NCBI GenBank assembly: GCA_036496385.1
Contig: DASXLD010000071.1
Span: forward strand, 1-64,000
Reading direction: 5' to 3'
Length of the DNA stretch: 64,000 nt
Source: Schlegelella_A sp036496385
GTDB lineage: Bacteria; Pseudomonadota; Gammaproteobacteria; Burkholderiales; Burkholderiaceae_C
Shown piece by piece: positions 44,675 through 52,523 of the stretch. The notes below the pieces were generated by a model, which worked only from the letters and a program-made list of their open reading frames with translations, was not told where the DNA came from and ran no database searches. Made by a program: the position numbers and the translations under genes. Position 1 is the stretch's first letter; the number at the start of each line of letters is the position of its first letter.

Positions 44675-46678
44675 TCACTTCAGGTTCTTGGCGAGGAACT
44701 TCTCGACCCGGGTCCAGAAGTCGATCCGGTTCTCGACCTTCAGCCAGCCGTGGCCCTCGCCCGGGTACACGATGTACTCGGGCTCGTTGCCGGAGGCGCG
44801 CATCGCGGCGCGGATGCGGTCGCCGTGGTCGATCGGCACGCGCACGTCCTCGGCGCCATAGGCCAGCAGCATCGGCACCTTGATCTCGCGCGCGCGCTCG
44901 ACCGGCGCCGCCGCCTTGAGCATGTCCGCGTCCTTCTCGGGGTCGCCGATCATGATCGGGAACGAGTACTCGCGAGCCTCTCGGGGCATGTCGCTTTGCC
45001 AGATCGGCGCGAGCAACAGCCGGGGGTCGCTGACCGCGACCCATGCAACGCCGCAGCGGTAGAGGTCCGGGTAGCGGATGACGCCCATCAGCGTCGCGTA
45101 GCCGCCATAGCTCGCTCCGGCGATGCAGATGCGCTTGCCATCGACGAGACCCTTCGCCGTCGCCCAGCGCACGGCATCGGCGACGTCGTCCTGCATCGTC
45201 GTTCCCCATTGACGGAACCCGGATTCCATGTGCGCCCTGCCATAGCCGGTGCTGCCGCGAAACTCGGGCTCAATGACAACGTAGCCGCGAGAGGCTAGGA
45301 ACTGCGCGTCCGCGTTCCAGTGCCAGTGCGTGCCGCGCACCCACGGGCCGCCGTGAACGAGGACGACCGCCGGTCGCGGACCGCTCGCCACTTCGCGCGG
45401 AGTCGTGACCCACACGGGCAGGTCGAGGCCGTCGCGCGCCTTGATGCGATGCATGTCGAGGGTCGCCATCGTCTTCGGATCGACCGCCGGACGGGCGCGG
45501 CCGATCGTCGTCCACTCGCGAGACGAGGGTCGATACACGCTGTAAGTGCCGGGATCGCGATCGGAGAAGGAACGGACGAGGATGGCGCCTTCGGGCGCCC
45601 AGCAGCGGCCGCAGCTCACCTGGTTGATCGTGTTCGGAAAGCGCGCGTCTGCGAGCGCCTGCAACTTCCTTACCTCTGGATCGAACCAGATCGTCGTCGC
45701 CGCGTCGGTCTCGACGCGAACGCCGAGCACGCGCTCGCCGCGCTCGCTATCGAACACCAGTTGCGAAAAGCCGTCGAAGCCGGGCGTCAAGACGATCGCG
45801 TCCTTCTCGGGCTTGCCGGTCGACCTGTCGACGCGAGCGAGCGAGGCGGTCGAGTCGCTGCTGTAGACGACCGCATAGAAGTTGCCCCGGCCATCGACGG
45901 CTTCCGGCTCCCACGGCATCGAAAGGTGCGGTGCCTTCAGGATCGAGCGCCATGTCTCGCCGCTGTCGCGCCAGAACACCTCGCCGACGCCATTGGTCGT
46001 CGTTCGCACGGCACGGGGCTCACCCTTCGGATCGAACACCCAATCCGTCGCATTGGGCGGACTGCCGACAGCCAGGCTGCGCCAATGGCCGGTGGTGACA
46101 TCGAGTCGCTTCGGCACCTCGCCGACGGCGTCGCCGATGCCGTTGAAGATGTACTGCACGACGATGACATCGTTGCTGCCGTCGCGAAGCACCCTCAGGA
46201 GACGGTGGTCCGGACCGAGATCGAGCACCTTGCTGCTCGCCTCGACGATCCATCTGCCTCGAATGAGGGCCCGAGCGTCGCTGCCGTCGCGCTTGACGGT
46301 AAACAATCCGAGGCCTGCCTTCTGATCAAATGCCGCGACCAGGAGATCCGCGACCTCGTAGACGAGACGCTCGTCGTTGACCCATTCGAACGAGTAGATG
46401 TCGAACCGAGGGCTGGCAGCAACGACGACCGGCGGTTTGGCGCTGCCGACTTCGACGACCGCGAGCACCATGCGGTCGTTCGTGGCCGGAACTGTCAGCG
46501 CCAGGTGATGGCCCGAGGGGGAGATGCGGATCTCGCGGATCTCTTCGTTGGAAAAGAAGGTAGACACCGCAATGGCGTCTGCGCCGTGAGCGGGTGCGGC
46601 GCCCCACGCCGAGAGGACAGCAGCGACCGCAACAAACCAACGCCGCAAGGCGCGCAGGAACAGATCCTTCGCAGGCAT
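44675..46678 (-). CDS. Secreted S9-family (prolyl oligopeptidase-like) peptidase
   Basis: A 667-residue serine peptidase with a signal peptide (ending near APAHGA, residue 32). An N-terminal beta-propeller region (about residues 40-420) is followed by an alpha/beta-hydrolase domain. The nucleophile is in GASYGGYATL, the aspartate in YGAEDVRVP and the histidine in GEGHGWLK. It should cleave peptides in the periplasm or outside. It has no known part in phenylacetate breakdown, yet it sits between paaK and paaA, with its ATG overlapping the paaK stop (TAATG), so it is co-expressed. Confidence 0.93.
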   Translation of the reverse strand: MPAKDLFLRALRRWFVAVAAVLSAWGAAPAHGADAIAVSTFFSNEEIREIRISPSGHHLALTVPATNDRMVLAVVEVGSAKPPVVVAASPRFDIYSFEWVNDERLVYEVADLLVAAFDQKAGLGLFTVKRDGSDARALIRGRWIVEASSKVLDLGPDHRLLRVLRDGSNDVIVVQYIFNGIGDAVGEVPKRLDVTTGHWRSLAVGSPPNATDWVFDPKGEPRAVRTTTNGVGEVFWRDSGETWRSILKAPHLSMPWEPEAVDGRGNFYAVVYSSDSTASLARVDRSTGKPEKDAIVLTPGFDGFSQLVFDSERGERVLGVRVETDAATTIWFDPEVRKLQALADARFPNTINQVSCGRCWAPEGAILVRSFSDRDPGTYSVYRPSSREWTTIGRARPAVDPKTMATLDMHRIKARDGLDLPVWVTTPREVASGPRPAVVLVHGGPWVRGTHWHWNADAQFLASRGYVVIEPEFRGSTGYGRAHMESGFRQWGTTMQDDVADAVRWATAKGLVDGKRICIAGASYGGYATLMGVIRYPDLYRCGVAWVAVSDPRLLLAPIWQSDMPREAREYSFPIMIGDPEKDADMLKAAAPVERAREIKVPMLLAYGAEDVRVPIDHGDRIRAAMRASGNEPEYIVYPGEGHGWLKVENRIDFWTRVEKFLAKNLK

Positions 46679-47997
46679 TACCTCTCCCCTTCTCGTTTCC
46701 GCCGATCGATCACCCGCTTCGCCTTCCCGACCAGCGTCCGCTCGATCGACTCCGGCGCACCGACGGCGACCTTCGTGCTGATGCCGATCAGCGTTTTGAC
46801 GCGATTCCTGAGCGCCGTCGCGATCTCTTCACGGTTCGCCTGCGCGTGCTGCGGCAGCACCTCGCAGCGCACCTCGACCGCGTCGAGGCTACCCTCGCGC
46901 GTGACGACGAGCTGGTACTGTCCGGAGAGCTGGCCATGGGCGAGGACGATCTCCTCGATCTGGGTCGGGAACAGGTTGACGCCGCGGATGATCAGCATGT
47001 CGTCGCTGCGGCCGACGATCTTGCCCATGCGGCGCATCGAGCGCGCGCTCGGCGGCAGCAGGCGCGTCAGGTCGCGCGTGCGGTAGCGGATCACCGGCAG
47101 CGCTTCCTTCGTCAGCGTCGTGAAGACGAGCTCGCCCTCTTCGCCGTCGGGCAGCACCACGCCGGTGGCCGGATCGATGATCTCGGGATAGAAGTGGTCC
47201 TCCCAGACCACCGGCCCGTCCTTGGTCTCCACGCACTCGCTGGCGACGCCGGGGCCCATCACCTCCGACAAGCCGTAGATGTCGACGGCATCGATGCCGG
47301 CGTGGCCCTCGATCTCCTTTCGCATCGCCTCGGTCCACGGCTCGGCGCCGAAGATGCCGACCTCGAGGCTGGTCGTCGTCGGATCGATGCCCTGGCGTGT
47401 CAGCTCCTCGATCAGCACCTGCATGTACGACGGCGTCACCATGATGATGTTGGGCTTCAGGTCCTGGATCAGCTGGACCTGCTTTTCGGTCTGGCCGCCC
47501 GACATCGGGATGACCGTGCAGCCGGCGCGCTCGGCGCCGTAGTGCGCGCCGAGCCCGCCGGTGAAGAGGCCGTAGCCGTAGGCGACGTGGACCATGTCGC
47601 CCGGCCGGCCGCCGGCGGCGCGGATCGAGCGCGCCACCAGATCGGCCCAGGTATCGATGTCGTGCAGCGTGTAGCCGACGACGGTGGGCTTGCCGGTCGT
47701 TCCCGATGAGGCGTGGATGCGGGCGACGCGCTCGCGCGGCACGGCGAGCATGCCGAACGGATAGTGGTCGCGCAGGTCGCTCTTGACCGTGAACGGGAAG
47801 CGCGACAAGTCCGAGAGCTCGCGAAAATCGTCGGGCCGGACTCCCTTGGCGTCGAACGAGCGCCGGTAGTGCGGCACATTCTCGTACGCGTGCTTCAGGC
47901 TCCAGCGCATGCGCTCGAGCTGCAGCGCGCGCAGCTCGTCGGTGCTGGCGCGCTCGATCGGCTCGAGCTCGCCGGGGACGGGTCGACGCACGGTCAT
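46678..47997 (-). CDS. paaK: Phenylacetate-CoA ligase
   Basis: Activates phenylacetate with ATP and CoA, the first committed step. The 439 residues show the adenylate-forming signature HASSGTTGKPTVVGYT, the EPWTEAMRKEIE region and a C-terminal AMP-binding domain ending RKREGER. It is full length compared with other PaaK. The start overlaps the end of paaI by 4 bases; its stop shares a base with the next start. Confidence 0.96.
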   Translation of the reverse strand: MTVRRPVPGELEPIERASTDELRALQLERMRWSLKHAYENVPHYRRSFDAKGVRPDDFRELSDLSRFPFTVKSDLRDHYPFGMLAVPRERVARIHASSGTTGKPTVVGYTLHDIDTWADLVARSIRAAGGRPGDMVHVAYGYGLFTGGLGAHYGAERAGCTVIPMSGGQTEKQVQLIQDLKPNIIMVTPSYMQVLIEELTRQGIDPTTTSLEVGIFGAEPWTEAMRKEIEGHAGIDAVDIYGLSEVMGPGVASECVETKDGPVVWEDHFYPEIIDPATGVVLPDGEEGELVFTTLTKEALPVIRYRTRDLTRLLPPSARSMRRMGKIVGRSDDMLIIRGVNLFPTQIEEIVLAHGQLSGQYQLVVTREGSLDAVEVRCEVLPQHAQANREEIATALRNRVKTLIGISTKVAVGAPESIERTLVGKAKRVIDRRKREGER

Positions 47998-48458
47998 CGG
48001 GCCTCCTCTGCCGGTGCGGCTGGAATGACGGTGCGGCCGCTGAGCGCCGCCGAGCGGCCGCGTACGAGCGCGACGCGAGCACCGGCACGGTTGGTGACGA
48101 CGATGTCGTAGACGCCGGTGCGGCCGCTGCGCGAGACCTCGACGGCGTCGGCCGTCAGCACGTCGCCGCGCTGCACAGGCGCGAGAAAGTCGACGCTCAG
48201 ACCGGCGGCGACGGTGAGCTGGTTGCGCGAGTTGCACGCGAACGCGAACGCCGAATCGGCGAGGGTCGTGATGAAGCCGCCGTGGCAGATCTCGTGGCCG
48301 TTCAGCATGTCGTCGCGCACCGGCATCTCGAGCCGCGCGGTGCCGGCGCCGAGGGCGAGGATCCGCATGCCGAGGCCTTGCGACGCGCGATCGGCGGCGA
48401 ACATGTGCGCGCCGACCTGCTCGGGCGACGGCGCGTCGTGGCGGAGGCTCGACGTCAT
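47994..48458 (-). CDS. paaI: Phenylacetic-acid-pathway thioesterase PaaI
   Basis: A 154-residue hotdog-fold thioesterase that hydrolyses stray phenylacetyl-CoA derivatives and frees CoA. The active region NGHEICHGGFITTLADSAFAFACN is typical, with the catalytic aspartate in LADSAF. It lies between paaG and paaK, overlapping paaK by 4 bases and 0 bases from paaG. Confidence 0.93.
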   Translation of the reverse strand: MTSSLRHDAPSPEQVGAHMFAADRASQGLGMRILALGAGTARLEMPVRDDMLNGHEICHGGFITTLADSAFAFACNSRNQLTVAAGLSVDFLAPVQRGDVLTADAVEVSRSGRTGVYDIVVTNRAGARVALVRGRSAALSGRTVIPAAPAEEAR

Positions 48459-49256
48459 CTAGCGGTCGGCGAAGGTCGGCGCGCGCTTGGCCATGAACGC
48501 GGCGACGCCCTCGGCGAAATCGGGCGCCGCGCCGAGCGTGCGCTGGAGGTCGGCCTCGAGGCTGAGCGCGGCGGCGAGGTCGAGCTGCTGCGACGCATCG
48601 AGCGCCTGCCGGGTCGCGACGAGGGCGCGCGTCGGCAGCGAGGCAAGCCGCGCCGCGATCGCCGCGATCTCGGCGGCAAACGCCGCGTCGTCGACGCACT
48701 TCCAGATCAGCCCGACCCGGGCTGCGTCTTCGGCGCCGAGCTTGTCGGCGAGCATCGCCAGCCCGAGTGCCTGGGCGCGGCCGACGAGGCGCGGCAGCAG
48801 CCACGTGCCGCCGCAATCGGGAATCAGGCCGATCTTCGAGAACGCCTGGATGAAGGTTGCCGAGCGCGCGGCGACGACGACGTCGCACAGCAGCGCGAAG
48901 TTCGCGCCGGCGCCGGCGGCGACGCCGTTGACGGCGGCGACGACCGGCACCGGCAGCGAGCGGATGCGCAGCGCGAGCGGCTTGTAGAAGCGCTCGATGG
49001 CAGAGCCGACGTCGACCTGCGCGCCATCGCCTTGCGGCGCGACGGCCGGGTCGGCGAGGTCCTGGCCGGCACAAAAGGCGCGGCCCGTCCCGGTGACGAC
49101 GACGCAGCGCACCTCGCGGTCGGCGGCGGCATCTTCGAGGGCAGCGCGCAGCTCGCCGTGCATCGCCGCGGTGAAGCTGTTCAGCGCCTGCGGCCGATTC
49201 AAGGCGAGAGTGCGGACGCTGCCGGAGTGGCTGATGCGAACGAGCGGCTCTTCCAC
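48459..49256 (-). CDS. paaG: 2-(1,2-epoxy-1,2-dihydrophenyl)acetyl-CoA isomerase PaaG
   Basis: Enoyl-CoA hydratase/isomerase-family enzyme that converts the ring epoxide to oxepin-CoA. The 265-residue protein begins at a GTG (49256), preceded by AGGAG at good spacing; this gives the usual length. It has GRAFCAGQDL in the oxyanion region, NGVAAGAGANFAL and GLIPDCGGTWLLPR. It is the first gene after the operon promoter. Confidence 0.93.
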   Translation of the reverse strand: MEEPLVRISHSGSVRTLALNRPQALNSFTAAMHGELRAALEDAAADREVRCVVVTGTGRAFCAGQDLADPAVAPQGDGAQVDVGSAIERFYKPLALRIRSLPVPVVAAVNGVAAGAGANFALLCDVVVAARSATFIQAFSKIGLIPDCGGTWLLPRLVGRAQALGLAMLADKLGAEDAARVGLIWKCVDDAAFAAEIAAIAARLASLPTRALVATRQALDASQQLDLAAALSLEADLQRTLGAAPDFAEGVAAFMAKRAPTFADR

Positions 49257-49295
49257 GGCGGTCTCCTGTCCGGGCCAGAACGCGAAACATCGTCG

Positions 49296-49309
49296 ACCGA
49301 CCGGTAGGT
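49296..49309. promoter_or_regulatory. PaaR-like operator of the paa operon
   Basis: The 14-base near-palindrome ACCGACCGGTAGGT (one mismatch from a perfect ACCGACC/GGTCGGT inverted repeat) lies just downstream of the paa -10 box, over the likely transcription start. It resembles the site bound by PaaR in other Betaproteobacteria, and a paaR gene is in the operon. Bound repressor there would block initiation. Confidence 0.6.
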
Positions 49310-49311
49310 AG

Positions 49312-49341
49312 AGTATAGCGGCGGCTTCGACGCCGTGGCAA
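49312..49341 (-). promoter_or_regulatory. Sigma-70 promoter of the paa operon
   Basis: On the minus strand TTGCCA (49341-49336) and TATACT (49317-49312) are separated by 18 bases, good matches to -35 and -10 consensus. The paaG GTG is about 56 bases downstream of the -10 box. No other promoter is apparent down to paaZ. Confidence 0.6.
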
Positions 49342-49368
49342 GAGGCTTCTGCGTGCCCGGCGCTGCCA

Positions 49369-50442
49369 TCAAACGCGAGCGAGGAAGGCGAGCAGGCGGC
49401 GCTCGTCGACGTCCAGCCCGGCCTTGCGCACGGTCTCGAGACTGGCGCGCGTTTCGTCGTCGAGCTCGCTCGTGAGGACATCGAGGATGCGCGGATGGAC
49501 GTACGACTTCCGGCAGACCGCGACGGTGTTGCCGAGTCGCTTGGCGACCTCGGCGAGAAGCTCCCGCGGGCTCGGCCGTGACTTCGGGTCGAGCTCGGCG
49601 TGCTCGATCCAGAGCGCGAGCGCGTGCACCGAGCCGTGCCAGGTACGAAAGTCCTTGGCGGTGAAGTCGGCACCGCCGGCGGCGCGGATATAGGCGTTGA
49701 CGTCGTCCGAGCCGACGACGTGCGGCTCGCCGTCCTCGCCGACGTACTGGAACAGGTCCTGCCCCGGCATCGCCTGGCAGCGCCTGACGACGCGAGCGAC
49801 GCGCGGGTCGTCGAGCGCGACCTCGTGCTCCTTGCCGCTCTTGCCGCGAAAGCGCAACCGAAGTCGCCCGCCCGAGACGGCGGCGTGGCGGTTGCGCAGG
49901 GTCGTCAGGCCGAACGAGCGATTGGACCGCGCATATTCCTCGTTGCCGATGCGCACGAAGGTCGTGTCGAGCAGGCGGACGATCGTCGCCAGCACGGTCT
50001 CGCGCCGTGGCGTCGCGCCGAGCGGTGCGGCGAGGTCGGCCCGCACGCGCTTGCGCAACCGTGGCAGCGCGGCGCCGAACTCGAGCATCCGCTCGAACTT
50101 GTCCTGATCCTTGGCGAGTCGCCACGCAGGGTGATAGCGGTACTGCTTGCGGCCGCGCGCGTCGCGGCCGGTGGCCTGCAGATGCCCGTTCGCGAGCGTG
50201 CAGATCCAGACCCGCTCGTAGGCAGGCGGGATCGCGAGCGAGCGGATGCGCTCGAGGTCGGCGGCGCGGCGCAGGCGCTTGCCGTCGGGCTCGAGGTAGG
50301 CGAAGCCGCCGCCCCGACGCACGCGCCGAATCCCCGGCCCGTCGTCGCTGACCCAGACGAGCCCCGGCGGCGCCGTCGCGTTCGGCGCGACAGCCGCAGC
50401 GCGTCTCCTCGCGATCGGGCGCGCTACCGGCGCCCCGTTCAT
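49369..50442 (-). CDS. DNA topoisomerase IB
   Basis: Poxvirus/eukaryote-type topoisomerase that relaxes supercoils by transient single-strand nicks. The 357-residue protein has the catalytic fold with RLLDTTFVRIGNEEYARSN, the arginine region DFRTWHGS, and the nucleophile tyrosine at about 314 in CRKSYVHPRIL. Start ATG at 50442 overlaps the stop of a small proline-rich gene (ATGA). Bacterial type IB enzymes are scattered in proteobacteria. Confidence 0.93.
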   Translation of the reverse strand: MNGAPVARPIARRRAAAVAPNATAPPGLVWVSDDGPGIRRVRRGGGFAYLEPDGKRLRRAADLERIRSLAIPPAYERVWICTLANGHLQATGRDARGRKQYRYHPAWRLAKDQDKFERMLEFGAALPRLRKRVRADLAAPLGATPRRETVLATIVRLLDTTFVRIGNEEYARSNRSFGLTTLRNRHAAVSGGRLRLRFRGKSGKEHEVALDDPRVARVVRRCQAMPGQDLFQYVGEDGEPHVVGSDDVNAYIRAAGGADFTAKDFRTWHGSVHALALWIEHAELDPKSRPSPRELLAEVAKRLGNTVAVCRKSYVHPRILDVLTSELDDETRASLETVRKAGLDVDERRLLAFLARV

Positions 50443-50606
50443 CCGGCCGCGACCGCGGGCGGCGCCGGCGCGCGGGGCTCGCGCACTGGCGATGGCCGAG
50501 ACGGCTGCGGATCGTCGATCGCCGGCGGCACGCCTTGCGGATGTTGCGGCGTCGGCGGCAGCGGCATCGGCGGTTCTGGCTTCGGAGGACAAGGTTCGTT
50601 CGACAA
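50439..50606 (-). CDS. Small proline-rich protein, coupled to topoisomerase IB
   Basis: A 55-residue frame starting at TTG (MSNEPCPPKPEPPMPLPPTP...) that is rich in proline and acidic residues and includes PPAIDDPQPSRPSPVREP. Small Pro-rich proteins with the PPxIDDP and PVREP pattern are known in proteobacteria but have no defined role. The stop overlaps the topoisomerase start as ATGA. The start is uncertain: only a weak GAAG motif precedes the TTG and upstream codons are open. Confidence 0.5.
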   Translation of the reverse strand: MSNEPCPPKPEPPMPLPPTPQHPQGVPPAIDDPQPSRPSPVREPRAPAPPAVAAG

Positions 50607-51062
50607 GGACTTCGGCTCGACGTGAACAGCGCTCGCCCGGGCAAGCCTCGTGCCGTCGGGCGGACGCCGCGGCGACGGCAGCGTGCATTGCCCCGCGCGG
50701 CGCTTGTCCCTTTCGTTTCGCTCTCTGGCCGATGCCCCGACGCCTCGTGCGGCACGTGCGACAACTGCATCCGAGGGCGTGACCGTCGTCTTCTCCGAAG
50801 GCGCGAAGCGCGTCTTCCTGCCGGCGTTCGTTTGCCGCTCCGCGGCGAAGAAGCGGCACCGGCCGGGGTCGGCAAGAGTTGCCGCAAGCGCTGCCTGAGC
50901 GGCGGCGGCGAAGGCCGCGCCGGAGCAGGCTCGATGCGCTGCCACCGAGGAGAAACCGAGCGTCGGCGGATTTGGCACGGGTGTTGCTCTCAGACCGCTC
51001 GCCCGAGCGCGGCGCGACTGCTGCGCGCGGCCTTGCGAATCTTCCTTCGACGGCAACAAGCC
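50607..51062. other. 456-base region upstream of rpoN
   Basis: It lies between two divergent units, the small proline-rich gene and rpoN, so it should hold both promoters. Long open frames cross it on both strands but they are low-complexity, Arg/Ala-rich and have no ribosome site, as expected for chance frames in GC-rich DNA. I see no convincing promoter hexamers. Confidence 0.45.
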
Positions 51063-52523
51063 ATGAATTTCCCGACCCTCCAACCCCGTCAGCGCCAACA
51101 GCACACCGTCACGCCGCGGCTGCAGCACGCAGTCCGGCTCCTGCAGCTCTCGTCGCTCGACTTCGCGCAGGAGGTGCAGGACGCGATGGGCCGCAATCCG
51201 TTCCTCGAGGTCGAGGATTCGCCGCCCGATGCCGGCCGGGTCGATATCGCATCGGCAGGCAGCGAGGGCGAGCCGCGCGGCATCGACCTCGAGGCGATGG
51301 CGCCGATCGTCGATGCGCCGTACGAGCGCGAGAGCTGGCAGCCATCGTCGAGCGGCTTGCGCCAGCCCAACACCGACAGCGACGTCGCTGCGCTCGACAT
51401 GATCGCCGCCGACGTGGGCCTGCGCCAGCACCTGCACAGCCAGATCAACGTCCTGCCGCTCGGCGAGCGCGATCACGCGCTGGCGTGCGCGATCATCGAG
51501 TCGCTCGACGACGACGGCTATCTGCGGGTCGAGCTCGACGAGCTCGCCGCGACCGCCGGCATGACGCCGCCGGTCGAGCCGTCCGAGATGCAGATCGCGC
51601 TGAAGCACGTCCAGGCGCTCGATCCTGCGGGAATCGGCGCACGCAACGTCGCCGAGTGCCTGCTGCTGCAGCTGCCGCAGGTCGAGGACGCGGAGGAGCG
51701 CGCGATCGCTCGCGCCATCGTCGCCGGCCACCTCGACCGTCTGGCCCAGCACGACGTCAACGGTCTGGCGCGGCTGCTCAAGCGCACGCCGGCGCAGATC
51801 GAGGCCGCCTGCGAGCGGATCCGCCACCTCAGCCCCCGGCCGGGCTGGAACGTCGAGCCGACCGCAACCCAGTTCATCACGCCGGACGTGATCGTGCGCA
51901 AGGTCCGCGGCCGCTGGACGGTGACGCTCAACCGCGCCGTCGTGCCGCGGGTCAAGCTCAACCAGGCGTACGCGTCGATGTTCCAGGAACACCGCGACAG
52001 CCAGCACGGCGAGCTCGCGCAGCATCTGCAGGAGGCACGCTGGACGGTGAAGAACGTGCAGCAGCGCTTCTCGACGATCCTGATGGTCGCCGAGGCGATC
52101 CTCAAGCGCCAGCAGCACTTCCTCGAATTCGGGCCGATGGCGATGAAGCCGCTCGGCCTGCGCGAGATCGCCAACGAGCTCGGCTTGCACGAATCGACGG
52201 TCTCGCGGGTGACCAACAACAAGTACATGGCGACGCCGGTCGGTGTCTTCGAGCTCAAGTACTTCTTCTCGCGCGAGATGGCGACGGCGAGCGGCGGCGC
52301 CTGCTCGGCGACCGCGATCCGCGGCGTCATCAAGGGGATGATCGACGCCGAGAGCCCGACCGATCCGCTTTCGGACGCGCAGATCGCCCGCCTGCTCGTC
52401 CGCCAGGGCCTCAAGGTAGCGCGGCGAACCGTCACCAAATATCGCCAGCTGCTCAAGGTCGCGTCGGTCGAGCGGCGCCGCCGCATCGGTCGGCCGGCGG
52501 CCGACGGCGAAGCGCTGGCGTGA
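51063..52523 (+). CDS. rpoN: RNA polymerase sigma-54 factor
   Basis: Alternative sigma factor that needs AAA+ activators such as the regulator at 54209. The 486 residues have the N-terminal glutamine-rich region (RQRQQHTVTPRLQHAVRLLQLSS), a central core-binding part and the RpoN box ARRTVTKYRQLL near the C-terminus. A 13-residue tail follows the box. Unlike the common lptB-rpoN-hpf order, it is followed by a histidine kinase whose ATG overlaps the rpoN stop (TGATG). Confidence 0.95.
   Translation: MNFPTLQPRQRQQHTVTPRLQHAVRLLQLSSLDFAQEVQDAMGRNPFLEVEDSPPDAGRVDIASAGSEGEPRGIDLEAMAPIVDAPYERESWQPSSSGLRQPNTDSDVAALDMIAADVGLRQHLHSQINVLPLGERDHALACAIIESLDDDGYLRVELDELAATAGMTPPVEPSEMQIALKHVQALDPAGIGARNVAECLLLQLPQVEDAEERAIARAIVAGHLDRLAQHDVNGLARLLKRTPAQIEAACERIRHLSPRPGWNVEPTATQFITPDVIVRKVRGRWTVTLNRAVVPRVKLNQAYASMFQEHRDSQHGELAQHLQEARWTVKNVQQRFSTILMVAEAILKRQQHFLEFGPMAMKPLGLREIANELGLHESTVSRVTNNKYMATPVGVFELKYFFSREMATASGGACSATAIRGVIKGMIDAESPTDPLSDAQIARLLVRQGLKVARRTVTKYRQLLKVASVERRRRIGRPAADGEALA

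Noticed and set aside
50535..51062. Frame with CGTCDNCIRG upstream of rpoN
   Set aside because: It is an in-frame extension of rpoN with Arg-rich low complexity and no ribosome site; conserved RpoN sequence begins at 51063.
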